64,000 bases of DNA from Candidatus Magnetocorallium paracelense (GCA_029001845.1 JAREWP010000030.1:42772-106771); one strand, 5' to 3'. Positions 17,210-26,169 are shown, counted from the stretch's first letter. Translations and numbers: made by a program. The notes: generated by a model not told the origin, from the sequence alone.

Positions 17210-18860
17210 TCCGCACGAAATCAATCTATTGCTGGTGGACGATACGCCTTCCAGTCTTAAGACCCTGATGTCCCTGCTTATGGAGAGCGGTTATCAGGTA
17301 AGACCGGCGGTAAACGGGGAACTTGCATTAAAGGCCGCTTCCCTCAGACCACCCGACCTGATCATGCTTGACATACGAATGCCTGAAATGGATGGATTCG
17401 AGGTCTGCAGGCGATTAAAGGAGAATGAAAGGACGCGTGAAATCCCTGTCATCTTTATCAGCGCCCTGGGAGAGGTCGAAGATAAGGTAAGGGCCTTTGA
17501 ATACGGAGGCGTGGACTATATTACCAAACCCTTTCAGCTTAAAGAGGTCATGGCCAGGGTGGAGACCCATCTGAGTCTGAGGTGTCTGCAAAAGTCTCTG
17601 AAAGAGAGCAATGACAGACTCCGGCATGAGATAGAGAATCGCAAGAGGATTGAGGAACAACTACAGGAACAAATAACCAATAAGAACAGAGTCGTTAAAG
17701 ACCTGGAGAAAAATCAAAACTTCCTCAAGGCTGTCCTGGATTGTATAGAGGACGGTATTGTCGCCTGCGATCAGGAAGGAAAACTGACTCTCTTTAACAG
17801 GGCGACGAGGATTTTTCATGGTCTGCCTGCCGAACCACTGCATTCGGAGAAATGGGCCGAACACTATGACCTGTACCTCCCTGATGGAAAGACCCTGATG
17901 CAGAAAGAGGATGTTCCCCTTTTTAAAGCCCTCCAGGGAGAGGATGTAACGAATATCGAGATGGTTATAGCGCCAGAAGGAAAGCCTGTCTGTACACTCA
18001 TTGCAACGGGGCGCACATTGATAGATAAAAAAGGAAACAAGCTCGGCGCCGTTGTCTCGATGCACGACATAACCAGGCGCAAAGAGGCCGAGGATGCCTT
18101 GAAGCTAAAGGAGCAGCTTCTGATCCAGCAATCCAAAATGGCTGCAATGGGTGAAATGATAGGGGCCATCACCCATCAGTGGAAGCAGCCTCTCAATTCG
18201 TTAAGCGTCATGGCTCAGGATATAAAGGACGCTTATGTATATGGAGAGTTGAATGATGATTATATCAATAAACGGGTAAAGAATATATTGAACCAAGTGT
18301 GTTTTATGTCTCAGACGATAGACGATTTCAGAAATTTTTTTAAGCCTGACAAAAAAATGATTCCCTTTAGAATCAATTCATCCGTAAAGGATGTTATCCT
18401 CCTCTTGTACGATCAATTCAGGAAGATCGACATCGACTTTCAACTGAACTGCACATATGAAGGAGCGATAAAGAAACAACCGACAGGGAAGAAGGCGGAA
18501 ATATGCACCTGCGAGCCCGAGCTTGACGTTATGGGCTTTCAAAATGAATTCAAGCAGGCGATCCTTAATATACTGATAAACGCCAAGGACGCTATAATAG
18601 AAAACAGGGGAAAAGGCCTTATTTCAATCGAGATAACAATGATGAACGGAAAAGCTGTCGTCATGATTAAAGACAACGGCGGAGGCATACCTCATGAAAT
18701 TTTAGACAGGATTTTCGATCCCTATGTCACGTCAAAAGATAAAGGAGCCGGGATAGGGCTGTACATGTCTAAAATCATAATCGAAAACAGTATGGGTGGA
18801 AAACTTTATGCCAAGAATAAGGATAAAGGCGCCCTGTTTACTATAGAGCTCGATATGTGA
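17193..18860 (+). CDS. Response regulator-PAS-histidine kinase, module copy 1
   Basis: 555 aa. Receiver at 10-125 with Asp60 (MLDIRMPEMDG) and Lys112 (TKPF), a coiled coil about 130-175, PAS about 176-300 (FLKAVLDCIEDGIVACD), then a kinase core with His328 in GAITHQWKQPLN (the HisKA variant of HWRQPLN-type kinases), N-box NILINAKDAI, G1 DNGGGIP and G2 GAGIGLYMSK. There are no membrane helices, so it is cytosolic. It probably receives phosphate from, or works beside, the hybrid kinase upstream. The Cys-containing insert KKAEICTCEP (about 430-440) is absent from copy 2. Confidence 0.9.
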   Translation: MTIAYNPHEINLLLVDDTPSSLKTLMSLLMESGYQVRPAVNGELALKAASLRPPDLIMLDIRMPEMDGFEVCRRLKENERTREIPVIFISALGEVEDKVRAFEYGGVDYITKPFQLKEVMARVETHLSLRCLQKSLKESNDRLRHEIENRKRIEEQLQEQITNKNRVVKDLEKNQNFLKAVLDCIEDGIVACDQEGKLTLFNRATRIFHGLPAEPLHSEKWAEHYDLYLPDGKTLMQKEDVPLFKALQGEDVTNIEMVIAPEGKPVCTLIATGRTLIDKKGNKLGAVVSMHDITRRKEAEDALKLKEQLLIQQSKMAAMGEMIGAITHQWKQPLNSLSVMAQDIKDAYVYGELNDDYINKRVKNILNQVCFMSQTIDDFRNFFKPDKKMIPFRINSSVKDVILLLYDQFRKIDIDFQLNCTYEGAIKKQPTGKKAEICTCEPELDVMGFQNEFKQAILNILINAKDAIIENRGKGLISIEITMMNGKAVVMIKDNGGGIPHEILDRIFDPYVTSKDKGAGIGLYMSKIIIENSMGGKLYAKNKDKGALFTIELDM

Positions 18861-18887
18861 ATGTCAGATCAATGATTGTAGATCAAG

Positions 18888-21674
18888 ATGAAACCGAATC
18901 CGAAAAGCGACCTCGCATCCAGGTACCGTATAAATATATTTGTCGCCGCAATTGCGGTGTTTATAATCGCTGCTATGGTTTCCATCTATCAGTATTTTAC
19001 GCAACGTAAACAGGAACTCATCCGCATAGAGAGGATTGTTACAGACAGGGCGAATGAGGTCGATGCAATAGTAAACGCCACATCGGATCGCATTCGCGAG
19101 CTGCATTTCATTGCCTCGGATTATCTTTCCAGAGAAGACGAATTACCTCGTTCCATGTTTATCGATTATATCGACGAAAGTAAGGACAAATCTTTTTTCT
19201 CCACTGACGAAGGCGGCCCCGATATAGACTATGAAGACTTCGGTACTGTTTACGGCCGGGGATCTTTCCATGACAGGCCCTGGTCCTTTTACAACGAGAT
19301 AAACGCCTCACTCTATTTCCTGCCGGCAATGAGGGCGGCAAACAAAACCACCCCCCACATGACATGGATATACTATATGTCGGCCAGGAGATTCCTGTCT
19401 GCGAATCCTGGCGCTGTAGTAGGTGATTTTCTGACGGGTTTGGGAGTAAATATTGATGAACTTTACGCCGATATTTATAGTTCCGATGTATGGAAAAAGG
19501 CTCTGTCCGCAAACAATCTCAACAACGAACCATATTGGACCGGCATATATCTCGATGCCGGGGGCATGGGCCTGATGACAACATATGGAATTCCTGTTAT
19601 TATAAATAAAAAGTTGAGAGGAACCATCGCCGGTGATGTAACTCTCGATTTCCTGAGCACGTCGATGCGTAAAAGCGATTATGAAAAAGGGACTTTTTTA
19701 GTGGCGAACAATTTATCGCAGGTATTGGGAAGTTCGTCGGGTACGGGTAATAAGGTGTTGTATATAAAGGATTACCTCCCTGACTCATTAAAAGATATCG
19801 ATATCGACTTACCAAATGGCGCCGGAATGTTAAACCATCACAAGATTTTGGGATACAATTTATTTACCGTAAAACTCACCGGAGCGCCGTGGCATATTCT
19901 GTTCATATTGCCTGAAACCGACCTTATGAAGGAGGTAATGCCGTCATTTCTGGTTAATTTTACAATCGTCATCGGCCTTTTCGCATTTCTGATAATAACC
20001 TACCGACTCCTTGAGAGAGTATATGTAAAGCCTGCGATTTCGTTGGTCGAGCTCATCGAAAACGAAGCAAACAACCTTCACTCCCAATTAAAAAAAATTC
20101 ATCCCCTGTGGCGCTGTTGGTTCGATCAGGTTAGAGAAATATTCAGAGAGAGCCGTGAACTGAACGCGGAACTGGAAAAACGTGTAGAGGAAAGAACGGC
20201 GGAACTGGAGCTTGCCAAATCCGAAGCCGAAGCCGCCGGAGCTGAGGCCGAGGAGGCGAACAGAGCAAAAAGCAGGTTCCTTGCCAACATGAGCCATGAA
20301 CTCAGGACTCCGCTGAACGCCATTTTGGGGTTTGCCCAGCTCATGACCCGCAAAAACCAACCCCCTGAGAATCAACTGGAGAATCTGGCCGTCATCAGGC
20401 AGAGCGGCGAGCACCTCTTATCCTTAATAAACGATGTGCTTGATATGTCAAAAACCGAGGCCGGCCGCTCGGTGCTTGAACTTCGCAGCTTCGATCTCTT
20501 TAGCACCATCAAGGATCTGGAAGAGATGTTCAAGGTGCAAACGGAGGGAAAGGGTATTCAATTCATAGTCGAGCCGGCCCCGGGTATTCCAAGGTTTATC
20601 AGGACCGATGAGCGTAAGCTGCGTCAGACCCTGATTAACCTGCTGGGCAACGCCGCCAAATTCACTCATAAGGGAACCATCCTGCTAAGGGTAAGCAACC
20701 CCTCAGAGAGTGAAAAAAGGAATAAAGGATTTCCTTCATCAAGGCTTATCTTTGAGGTCAGGGATACGGGATCAGGCATACCTGAAGGAGATATGGAACG
20801 TATTTTCGATCCCTTTGTTCAGGTACAGGACGGTCAAAAAAATGGTAGCGGAACAGGTCTCGGACTCTCCATATGCCGACAATTTGTGCATCTGATGGGC
20901 GGCGATATTACTGTAGAGAGTCGGGTGGGAGAGGGAAGCGCCTTCAGATTCGATATTACTATCGAACAGACAGACTTCCATGAGGTGAGAAAACCTGAGG
21001 ACTTCCAACGAGTGACAGGATTGTCGCCGGGGCAGCCCGATTACCGTATCCTTATCGTTGAGGACAATGATGTTAATCGCCGTTTGCTCCGTACACTTCT
21101 CATGACGACAGGTTTTAAGGTAAGAGAGGCGACAAACGGACTTGAAGCAATTAATTTATATAAATCATGGCATCCCCATCTTATATGGATGGACATGCAA
21201 ATGCCGGTGATGGATGGTTTTAAGGCTACGAAGGTGATTAAAGAAAGCATTGATGGGATGGATACAGTTGTGATCGCATTAACGGCAAGCGTATTCGAAG
21301 AGGATCGTGAGAAGGTATTCGCAGCCGGATGCGACGATTTTGTCCGAAAGCCTTTCAGAGAAGAGAGAATATTCGAGTTAATGAGCAGGTATCTTGGGAC
21401 AGATTATATTTATGATGAAACAAATGAGGAGGAGTATCGCCTAAAAAATGAGAACCACAGCGGGAAAACCATGGTGGAGGCGATGGCCGCATTGCCGGAC
21501 GACCTTAAAAACGAGCTCAGGGATAGTGTCGAGAGATTGAATATAGAGGATACGATTAAAATCATCGAGCGTATAAAGGAATACAATAAACCGCTCTCCC
21601 ATGAATTGACGGGACTTGTAAAAGAAGTACGCCTGGATATCCTGCAATCCATATTGAATGGGGTAGAGAAATAA
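18888..21674 (+). CDS. Membrane hybrid histidine kinase, module copy 2
   Basis: 928 aa, clearly paralogous to the kinase at 14459 along its whole length. TM1 about 15-35, the same periplasmic sensor type (shared YYMSARRF..NPG and GDVTLDFLS segments), TM2, and coiled coil ELNAELEKRVEERTAELELA. The H-box is MSHELRTPLN with His470, then LLGNAAKF, DTGSGIP and GTGLGLSI. The receiver Asp is 769 (WMDMQMP) with Lys in RKPF. An Ala/Glu-rich insert (EAEAAGAEAEEANRAK) lies before the H-box. It follows the REC-kinase by 27 bp and its last base overlaps the next ATG, so all four genes are probably one operon. Confidence 0.9.
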   Translation: MKPNPKSDLASRYRINIFVAAIAVFIIAAMVSIYQYFTQRKQELIRIERIVTDRANEVDAIVNATSDRIRELHFIASDYLSREDELPRSMFIDYIDESKDKSFFSTDEGGPDIDYEDFGTVYGRGSFHDRPWSFYNEINASLYFLPAMRAANKTTPHMTWIYYMSARRFLSANPGAVVGDFLTGLGVNIDELYADIYSSDVWKKALSANNLNNEPYWTGIYLDAGGMGLMTTYGIPVIINKKLRGTIAGDVTLDFLSTSMRKSDYEKGTFLVANNLSQVLGSSSGTGNKVLYIKDYLPDSLKDIDIDLPNGAGMLNHHKILGYNLFTVKLTGAPWHILFILPETDLMKEVMPSFLVNFTIVIGLFAFLIITYRLLERVYVKPAISLVELIENEANNLHSQLKKIHPLWRCWFDQVREIFRESRELNAELEKRVEERTAELELAKSEAEAAGAEAEEANRAKSRFLANMSHELRTPLNAILGFAQLMTRKNQPPENQLENLAVIRQSGEHLLSLINDVLDMSKTEAGRSVLELRSFDLFSTIKDLEEMFKVQTEGKGIQFIVEPAPGIPRFIRTDERKLRQTLINLLGNAAKFTHKGTILLRVSNPSESEKRNKGFPSSRLIFEVRDTGSGIPEGDMERIFDPFVQVQDGQKNGSGTGLGLSICRQFVHLMGGDITVESRVGEGSAFRFDITIEQTDFHEVRKPEDFQRVTGLSPGQPDYRILIVEDNDVNRRLLRTLLMTTGFKVREATNGLEAINLYKSWHPHLIWMDMQMPVMDGFKATKVIKESIDGMDTVVIALTASVFEEDREKVFAAGCDDFVRKPFREERIFELMSRYLGTDYIYDETNEEEYRLKNENHSGKTMVEAMAALPDDLKNELRDSVERLNIEDTIKIIERIKEYNKPLSHELTGLVKEVRLDILQSILNGVEK

Positions 21675-22870
21675 TGATTTTCGATCCGAAAGAGATTAAC
21701 ATATTAATTATAGACGATACGCCCGCTGCGCTGAAAGCACTCTCGCAGATGCTCGCAGAGGCCGGGTATCAGGTAAGGCCGGCCAATAATGGAGAGATGG
21801 CCCTGAGGGCGGCTTCAATAACACTGCCAGACATTATCCTGCTCGATATATTAATGCCTGGAATGGATGGTTTTGAGGTCTGTAAACGTCTTAAATCCGA
21901 TGTGAGGACACAGGACATTCCGATCATATTCATCAGTGCGTTAAGTGAGATCAAAGATAAAGTGGCTGCATTTAAAGCAGGTGGCGTGGATTACATTACA
22001 AAACCTTTCCAAATTGAAGAGGTTCTTGCAAGGGTTGAAACTCATTTGACAATAAGAAGCTACCGTTTACACCTTGAAAAGCTCGTTCAGATGAGAACAA
22101 GAGAGCTGAATGAGATAAACAGAAACCTTGAAAAGAGAGTAAAAGAAGAGGTGGAGGAGAATAGAAGGAAAGATCAATTGGTATTCGAGCAATCACGCAG
22201 AACGACTATGAGCGAGCTGCTGATGAACATCGCACACCACTGGAGACAACCGCTGAATGCAGTAGGCGTTATATCTCAGGAGATTAAAGACGCTTATGAG
22301 TATGGGGAATTAACTGAAGAGCATCTCAACCGGTCAGTCAATACAATAATGGTTCAGCTCACAGAGCTGTCGGATATTATCAATACTTTCAGAGATATCT
22401 ATTATGCTGATAAGAAAAGAGAAAATTTTTCTATCTCCGAAGCATTAAATAAAAGTGTGTCCATTGTAATGGATTATATCAATCGTAATAATTTTACACT
22501 TAACGTGGATGTTCTTGAAGACAATATAATCAAGGGGAATTTGAATGATTTTTGCCAGGCAATAATAAAAATTCTTATAAATGCAATAGAAATTTTTATA
22601 GAGAGAAGAGTAAAAAATGGTCGGATAGTTATCTCTGTTAAGGATATCTCCCGCAGGAAACGAGCCATTGTCACAATATCGGACAACGGCGGCGGCATAG
22701 AACAGGAGCTTATGGAGAAAGTATTCGATCCCTATTTCACGACAAAACAGAAGAGTGTGGGAACCGGACTGGGTTTATATCTGGCAAAGAAAATTATAGA
22801 AAATGAAATGGGTGGGAGATTGGATGTAAAAAACATCAATGAGGGCGCTCAGTTTATTATTGAAATATAG
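21674..22870 (+). CDS. Response regulator-histidine kinase, module copy 2 (no PAS)
   Basis: 398 aa, paralogue of the protein at 17193 without the PAS domain. Receiver 8-125 with Asp58 (LLDILMPGMDG) and Lys110 (TKPF). The coiled coil (about 135-175) leads straight into the kinase core with His188 (NIAHHWRQPLN), N-box IKILINAIEIF, G1 DNGGGIE and G2 GTGLGLYLAK. The overlap with the upstream stop (TAATG) shows coupling. The Asn of the N-box lies in a degenerate context but is present. Copy 1 gained, or copy 2 lost, PAS after duplication. Confidence 0.88.
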   Translation: MIFDPKEINILIIDDTPAALKALSQMLAEAGYQVRPANNGEMALRAASITLPDIILLDILMPGMDGFEVCKRLKSDVRTQDIPIIFISALSEIKDKVAAFKAGGVDYITKPFQIEEVLARVETHLTIRSYRLHLEKLVQMRTRELNEINRNLEKRVKEEVEENRRKDQLVFEQSRRTTMSELLMNIAHHWRQPLNAVGVISQEIKDAYEYGELTEEHLNRSVNTIMVQLTELSDIINTFRDIYYADKKRENFSISEALNKSVSIVMDYINRNNFTLNVDVLEDNIIKGNLNDFCQAIIKILINAIEIFIERRVKNGRIVISVKDISRRKRAIVTISDNGGGIEQELMEKVFDPYFTTKQKSVGTGLGLYLAKKIIENEMGGRLDVKNINEGAQFIIEI

Positions 22871-22970
22871 TTCTAATTTGTCACATTTAGTTAATTCTTG
22901 TTAACTTCATTCTTTACAGTGCCCGGATTGTATATGGAGGTTTGACTGTTGCGATTTCTCTTTAAATTTA

Positions 22971-24296
22971 TCACTTTAAAGGCAATTTAATAATAAATGT
23001 AGTTTTACGATTTTTCGATTTACATATTATCAATCCCCTGTGTTCCTCAACCACCTGCTTGGCCATATATAATGATAAACCCAGTTTACCCTCTTCTACG
23101 GTCTTGGTAGTAAAAGTAGGATCAAATATCCTGCCGATTATATCACTGTCGATTCCACCGCCATTATCTGTAATTCCGATAATCGCATAATCCTCTGTAG
23201 TGACTTCAATATCGATATTGTGATCCAAGTCAGGTTGTTTTTTAAACTGATCGATTGCATTTTGCAATATTGCATCAATTACCTGCTCTATCATGGTGGC
23301 TCTGAAAAATGCAATCGTTTCCGGCTCAAAGCGTTTGACAATATTCACATTAAGCCCATCGATCTGGTCGGACAAAATATGTAAAGCGCTTTCGACGACA
23401 GGGACAACCTCGTTTTCCCTGATCGTTATATCTCCCTCTTCCATAAAGCAGGCAAGATTATTATTGGATACGCCGACATGGGTAAGATCTTTCATTGATG
23501 AGAGCAACTCTTTTTTCAGCTCCTTATCGTCTACAGACTGAACGGCCCTGCCGATTGCAGAGTTCACCTTTTCCAGCAGACGGTTGTTATCTTCCACTAT
23601 CTGCGTGGTCACTTCTCTGCGCAATGTCATTTTCGATAATGCCGAAAACATCCGGTGCCTGATTTTGTTGGCTTCCCTCTCCTGTCTTTTGTCCTCGATA
23701 AACCATCCTACTATATGCACAATTTTAGATAAATACTCTTCTTCCTTCTCATCCCTCTCATGCTCTTGGTCGAGGTAAATATTCAATACGCCCAACAGCT
23801 CATTTTCGCTGTTAACAATTGGAGAACAGTAATGAGCATGGGGAAATATTTCCTCTCTTTCGATCATACAATTCATATCGTGACATTTCCCTGTGAGAAT
23901 TTTTTTTGTCTTGGCGATATGTCCGCATAAACACTCCCCGATTTCAATCTCCCTGCATTTAGTAAAAGCAGGCTCTTCGATATCACATTCCGCTATCCTC
24001 TGCAAAACATCGGTTTCATCGTGAATGAGATATATTGCGCCTTTGCCTAACGAATTTTTTGGAATTGTAAGGATAAACTTTAAAATTTTCTCCATTTTTT
24101 CCGGGAAAAAATCTTTAGATTCCATGAGCATCTGAACCATCAGGCTGACTTTGGAATCGAAATCAAGCATACTTTGTATTGCCGGTTTCGGATCGCAACC
24201 GGGATGTTCACCTTTGGACACGCTAAATAAATATTCAACTGCTTTCCAGGGGCATGGCTTTATAATATTACAGATATCGTCAAAAGAAATATTCAT
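22971..24296 (-). CDS. GAF-HATPase sensor protein lacking a recognisable phospho-acceptor His
   Basis: 441 aa, cytosolic, convergent with the kinase operon. An N-terminal ~50-residue helical part (IIKPCPWKAVEYL) is followed by a GAF domain (about 55-205). It carries the Cys-bearing GECLCGHIAKTKKILTG...C...C and HAHYCSPI motifs seen in a subset of GAF sensor kinases. Residues 215-300 are helical but lack an H-E/D-x-x-P or HxWxQP motif. The ATPase end is intact: NAIDQF, DNGGGID and GKLGLSLYMAK. It may bind ATP without autophosphorylation, use an atypical His (for example H221 or H291), or modulate the neighbouring kinases. That role is inference. Confidence 0.75.
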   Translation of the reverse strand: MNISFDDICNIIKPCPWKAVEYLFSVSKGEHPGCDPKPAIQSMLDFDSKVSLMVQMLMESKDFFPEKMEKILKFILTIPKNSLGKGAIYLIHDETDVLQRIAECDIEEPAFTKCREIEIGECLCGHIAKTKKILTGKCHDMNCMIEREEIFPHAHYCSPIVNSENELLGVLNIYLDQEHERDEKEEEYLSKIVHIVGWFIEDKRQEREANKIRHRMFSALSKMTLRREVTTQIVEDNNRLLEKVNSAIGRAVQSVDDKELKKELLSSMKDLTHVGVSNNNLACFMEEGDITIRENEVVPVVESALHILSDQIDGLNVNIVKRFEPETIAFFRATMIEQVIDAILQNAIDQFKKQPDLDHNIDIEVTTEDYAIIGITDNGGGIDSDIIGRIFDPTFTTKTVEEGKLGLSLYMAKQVVEEHRGLIICKSKNRKTTFIIKLPLK

Positions 24297-24337
24297 AATT
24301 TAGGGTAGTCATGGGTTACGTTGACAGTATATGACCT

Positions 24338-24645
24338 CTATTTTCCAAAATCAATTGGGTCAAACTTCAGATCATCTACTATATTGATTATATTCTCGCC
24401 TGTTACTCGTATAACAAAGAGTCCCTTTTTGTAAGCGAATCTGTCTGCATTCTCTTCGATTCTCAGGGCCGCCACTCCTCCGTATATTTTGTAGTCTCTG
24501 TATTCAGGAAAAAAATCCCTGAATCTTTAGAATTATCGAGAAAATCAGTCACATCCTCTACTTTCAAAGTAGTTTTTTCCTCTAAAACAACCACTTCCTT
24601 ATCATTCACAAGAAACAGAATTATTGAAAGAAAAAGAATTCGCAT
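24338..24645 (-). pseudogene. Small secreted protein gene broken by a one-base frameshift in a T7 run
   Basis: The first frame from ATG 24645 gives MRILFLSIILFLV, a signal-peptide-like start, then KDSGIFF, and soon ends. On the minus strand the run ATTTTTTTCC (plus strand 24509-24515) marks the break. With one extra T the reading continues PEYRDYKIYGGVAALRIEEN, then FAYKKGLFVIRVTGENI, and stops naturally at 24338 (DPIDFGK). The restored product is about 100 aa with a signal peptide. Function unknown. A homopolymer miscall, a phase-variable tract or a real lesion would all look the same. Confidence 0.6.
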
Positions 24646-24659
24646 AAGATATCTGCCTG

Positions 24660-24882
24660 TAACTTCTTAGAAGGTAACACTGAGATGTGGACAGGATGGA
24701 ACAATTTGAATCTAATATTTGTGATTTTTCGTACTTCATTCTTAATTCTCAAAAATTCATTATCAAACCGCCATTAGTTCCCACTGTATGATATGTTTTA
24801 TCAATGCCTGACTTTTTTTATGGATAGTCGTGTAATGTCACAGGGTTGAAGTCCGCACCGTTCGACCACGTCAGTATATAGA
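24660..24882. repeat. Left direct-repeat arm flanking hicBA
   Basis: It matches 25506-25712 in the same orientation. The first 43 bases differ by one position, a ~50-base diverged stretch follows, then ~130 bases are about 85% alike. The two arms enclose hicB-hicA, as expected if a segment was duplicated around an inserted toxin-antitoxin module. Confidence 0.75.
24755..24882 (-). pseudogene. Relic of the 3' end of a DUF2442 gene
   Basis: On the minus strand it reads WSNGADFNPVTLHDYP and then TAA. The intact neighbour has WPNGADFDPATLHDWPKKSQ. An extra base just after the Pro codon throws the rest (normally QALTKHIEQWELMAV) out of frame. About 42 codons remain, with no start. Confidence 0.75.
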
Positions 24883-24887
24883 CGTAT

Positions 24888-25002
24888 CCGTAGGGGCGGG
24901 TTTCAAACCCGCCCTCAACGGTTTGCGTTCATATTCAGCCCCTCCGATGTTTTGATGCCGCGCCGTTTTAGGGGGCAGGTTTGAAACCTGCCCCTACGGA
25001 TG
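24888..25002. repeat. Inverted pair of palindromic repeats
   Basis: Left unit CCGTAGGGGCGGGTTTCAAA (continuing CCCGCCC) and right unit GGGGCAGGTTTGAAACCTGC (continuing CCCTACGG) are near-complements about 55 bases apart. Each is itself a palindrome around TTTCAAA. This resembles the widespread REP-type intergenic units and sits just 3' of hicA. Confidence 0.7.
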
Positions 25003-25007
25003 AATTA

Positions 25008-25241
25008 TTATCTCAACTTATCAAACTCATCTATGGTCAGCCCTATATCGGAAAGAATTGATTTAAAAGTCTTGCGCTTTATTATTTTACCACTGTGGAT
25101 TGGGACGTTGGTCCTTCTTCTGTCTCTATCTCTGAAATAAATAGCATGGCTGCTTCCTGATTGACGCTTAAGCCTGAATCCTAATTTATGTAATATAGTT
25201 ATTACCTCGTCCGATGTGACAGCGGGAAACCTGGGACTCAT
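25008..25241 (-). CDS. hicA: HicA-type mRNA interferase toxin
   Basis: 77 aa, normal size for HicA. The dsRBD-like fold is recognised from TSDEVITILHKLGFRLKRQSGSSHAIYF with catalytic His32 in GSSH, and from VPIHSGKIIKRKTFKSIL. HicA cleaves mRNA on ribosome-independent contact and is blocked by HicB. Its ATG overlaps the HicB stop by 4 bp, so antitoxin is made first. Confidence 0.9.
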   Translation of the reverse strand: MSPRFPAVTSDEVITILHKLGFRLKRQSGSSHAIYFRDRDRRRTNVPIHSGKIIKRKTFKSILSDIGLTIDEFDKLR

Positions 25242-25471
25242 ACAGCAACTTTGAGGCTTGTAATCGTTATATTCTCATCCGGTATCAATTCCCCCTCTTC
25301 CTTGTAGTCCTCTATGAAAGCATCTATTGCCTCTCTCATTTCATTAAGAGTTTCTTCATAGGTTTCTCCCTCAACATGACATCCCGGAAAAGCAGGACAC
25401 ATAGCGAAATACCCCCCCTCTTCGCAGGGCTTAATAATTACTGTAAATCTATATTCTCTCTTCTCCCGCAT
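25238..25471 (-). CDS. hicB: HicB-type antitoxin
   Basis: 77 aa with the partial RNase H-like fold of HicB (FTVIIKPCEEGGYFAMCPAFPGCHVEGETYEETLNEMREAI). The C-terminus (ITSLKVAV) has no helix-turn-helix or ribbon-helix-helix domain, so this is the short form that neutralises HicA and may not bind DNA alone. It is the first gene of the pair; a plausible ribosome site (GGAGGTTAAG) precedes ATG 25471. Confidence 0.88.
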   Translation of the reverse strand: MREKREYRFTVIIKPCEEGGYFAMCPAFPGCHVEGETYEETLNEMREAIDAFIEDYKEEGELIPDENITITSLKVAV

Positions 25472-25505
25472 ATACTTAACCTCCGGATAAACATATTGCT
25501 TCTTT

Positions 25506-25712
25506 TAACTTCTTAGAAAGTAACACTGAGATGTGGACAGGATGGAACTAATGCCTTTTCATTCTTTATTTTGAATTCTTTAAAATTCATTATCAAACCG
25601 CCATTAGTTCCCACTGTTCGATATGTTTTGTCAGTGCCTGACTTTTTTTAGGCCAGTCGTGTAATGTCGCGGGGTCGAAGTCCGCACCGTTCGGCCAAGT
25701 CAATGTATGGAC
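25506..25712. repeat. Right direct-repeat arm flanking hicBA
   Basis: The counterpart of 24660-24882. Its distal part is the intact 3' end of the DUF2442 gene, so this is the parental copy and the left arm the decayed one. Confidence 0.75.
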
Positions 25713-25889
25713 TTCGGTATCGATTCGAACTTGATTGAATAATGACAAATCGTTAAGAGGACTAAACAGCTCCCCTTTCAGTATTGGCTTAAAATCAATA
25801 GTTTGTTCCGTCTCATCATCAAATTGTATTTTCAAAGTATAGGGCGCTACAATTTGGAACGATTTGACACGGTGAATTGAATGTGTCAC
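25593..25889 (-). CDS. DUF2442 protein
   Basis: 98 aa, cytosolic. It has the family pattern: an N-terminal strand pair (VKSFQIVAPYTLKIQFDDE), FKPILKGELFSPLNDLSLFNQVRID and TLTWPNGADFDPATLHDW. DUF2442 proteins often sit beside DUF4160 proteins in toxin-antitoxin-like pairs, exactly as here (10 bp gap). The biochemical role is unproven. Its 3' end is duplicated as a relic at 24755-24882. Confidence 0.85.
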   Translation of the reverse strand: MTHSIHRVKSFQIVAPYTLKIQFDDETEQTIDFKPILKGELFSPLNDLSLFNQVRIDTEVHTLTWPNGADFDPATLHDWPKKSQALTKHIEQWELMAV

Positions 25890-25899
25890 AAGTCCCTCC

Positions 25900-26169
25900 T
25901 TACTTCAGCGGCTCAATGGGTTGAGGTATACGACCATTCTGCAACAGCCGCCAATTGTCCAACAACTCTGCCTGATGCAGTTCAGCCCATGCTTCAACCA
26001 AACGTCTTTGACGTCTTAATAATGATCCTGCAATTAAATCAATCGGATCAATTCTATATATTGCTGCTTCATTTTGATAATAGGCATGAAAATGCGCTAT
26101 GTGATGTTGAACATTGACTTCGAAATACATTCGAATGATAATACCAAAGAATCGACAAAGCTCAGGCAT
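25900..26169 (-). CDS. DUF4160 protein
   Basis: 89 aa. Family signature: MPELCRFFGIIIRMYF...HHIAHFHAYY, where the HFHA.Y motif is conserved, then ALYRIDPIDLIAG-like and LPRRQRRLVEAWAELHQAELLDNW-like text (here AAIYRIDPIDLIAGSLLRRQ). It forms a two-gene unit with the DUF2442 gene downstream. The pair is probably mobile accessory DNA. Confidence 0.85.
   Translation of the reverse strand: MPELCRFFGIIIRMYFEVNVQHHIAHFHAYYQNEAAIYRIDPIDLIAGSLLRRQRRLVEAWAELHQAELLDNWRLLQNGRIPQPIEPLK

Larger units (their letters stand above)
24646..25007. other. Gap with the left direct-repeat arm, a DUF2442 relic and an inverted repeat
   Basis: There is no intact gene. It holds a 43-base segment (24660-24702) repeated at 25506-25548, a decayed copy of the end of the DUF2442 gene, and an inverted repeat around CCGTAGGGGCGGG (24889-24916) and GGGGGCAGGTTTGAA...CCTACGG (24973-25002). 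Confidence 0.75.
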
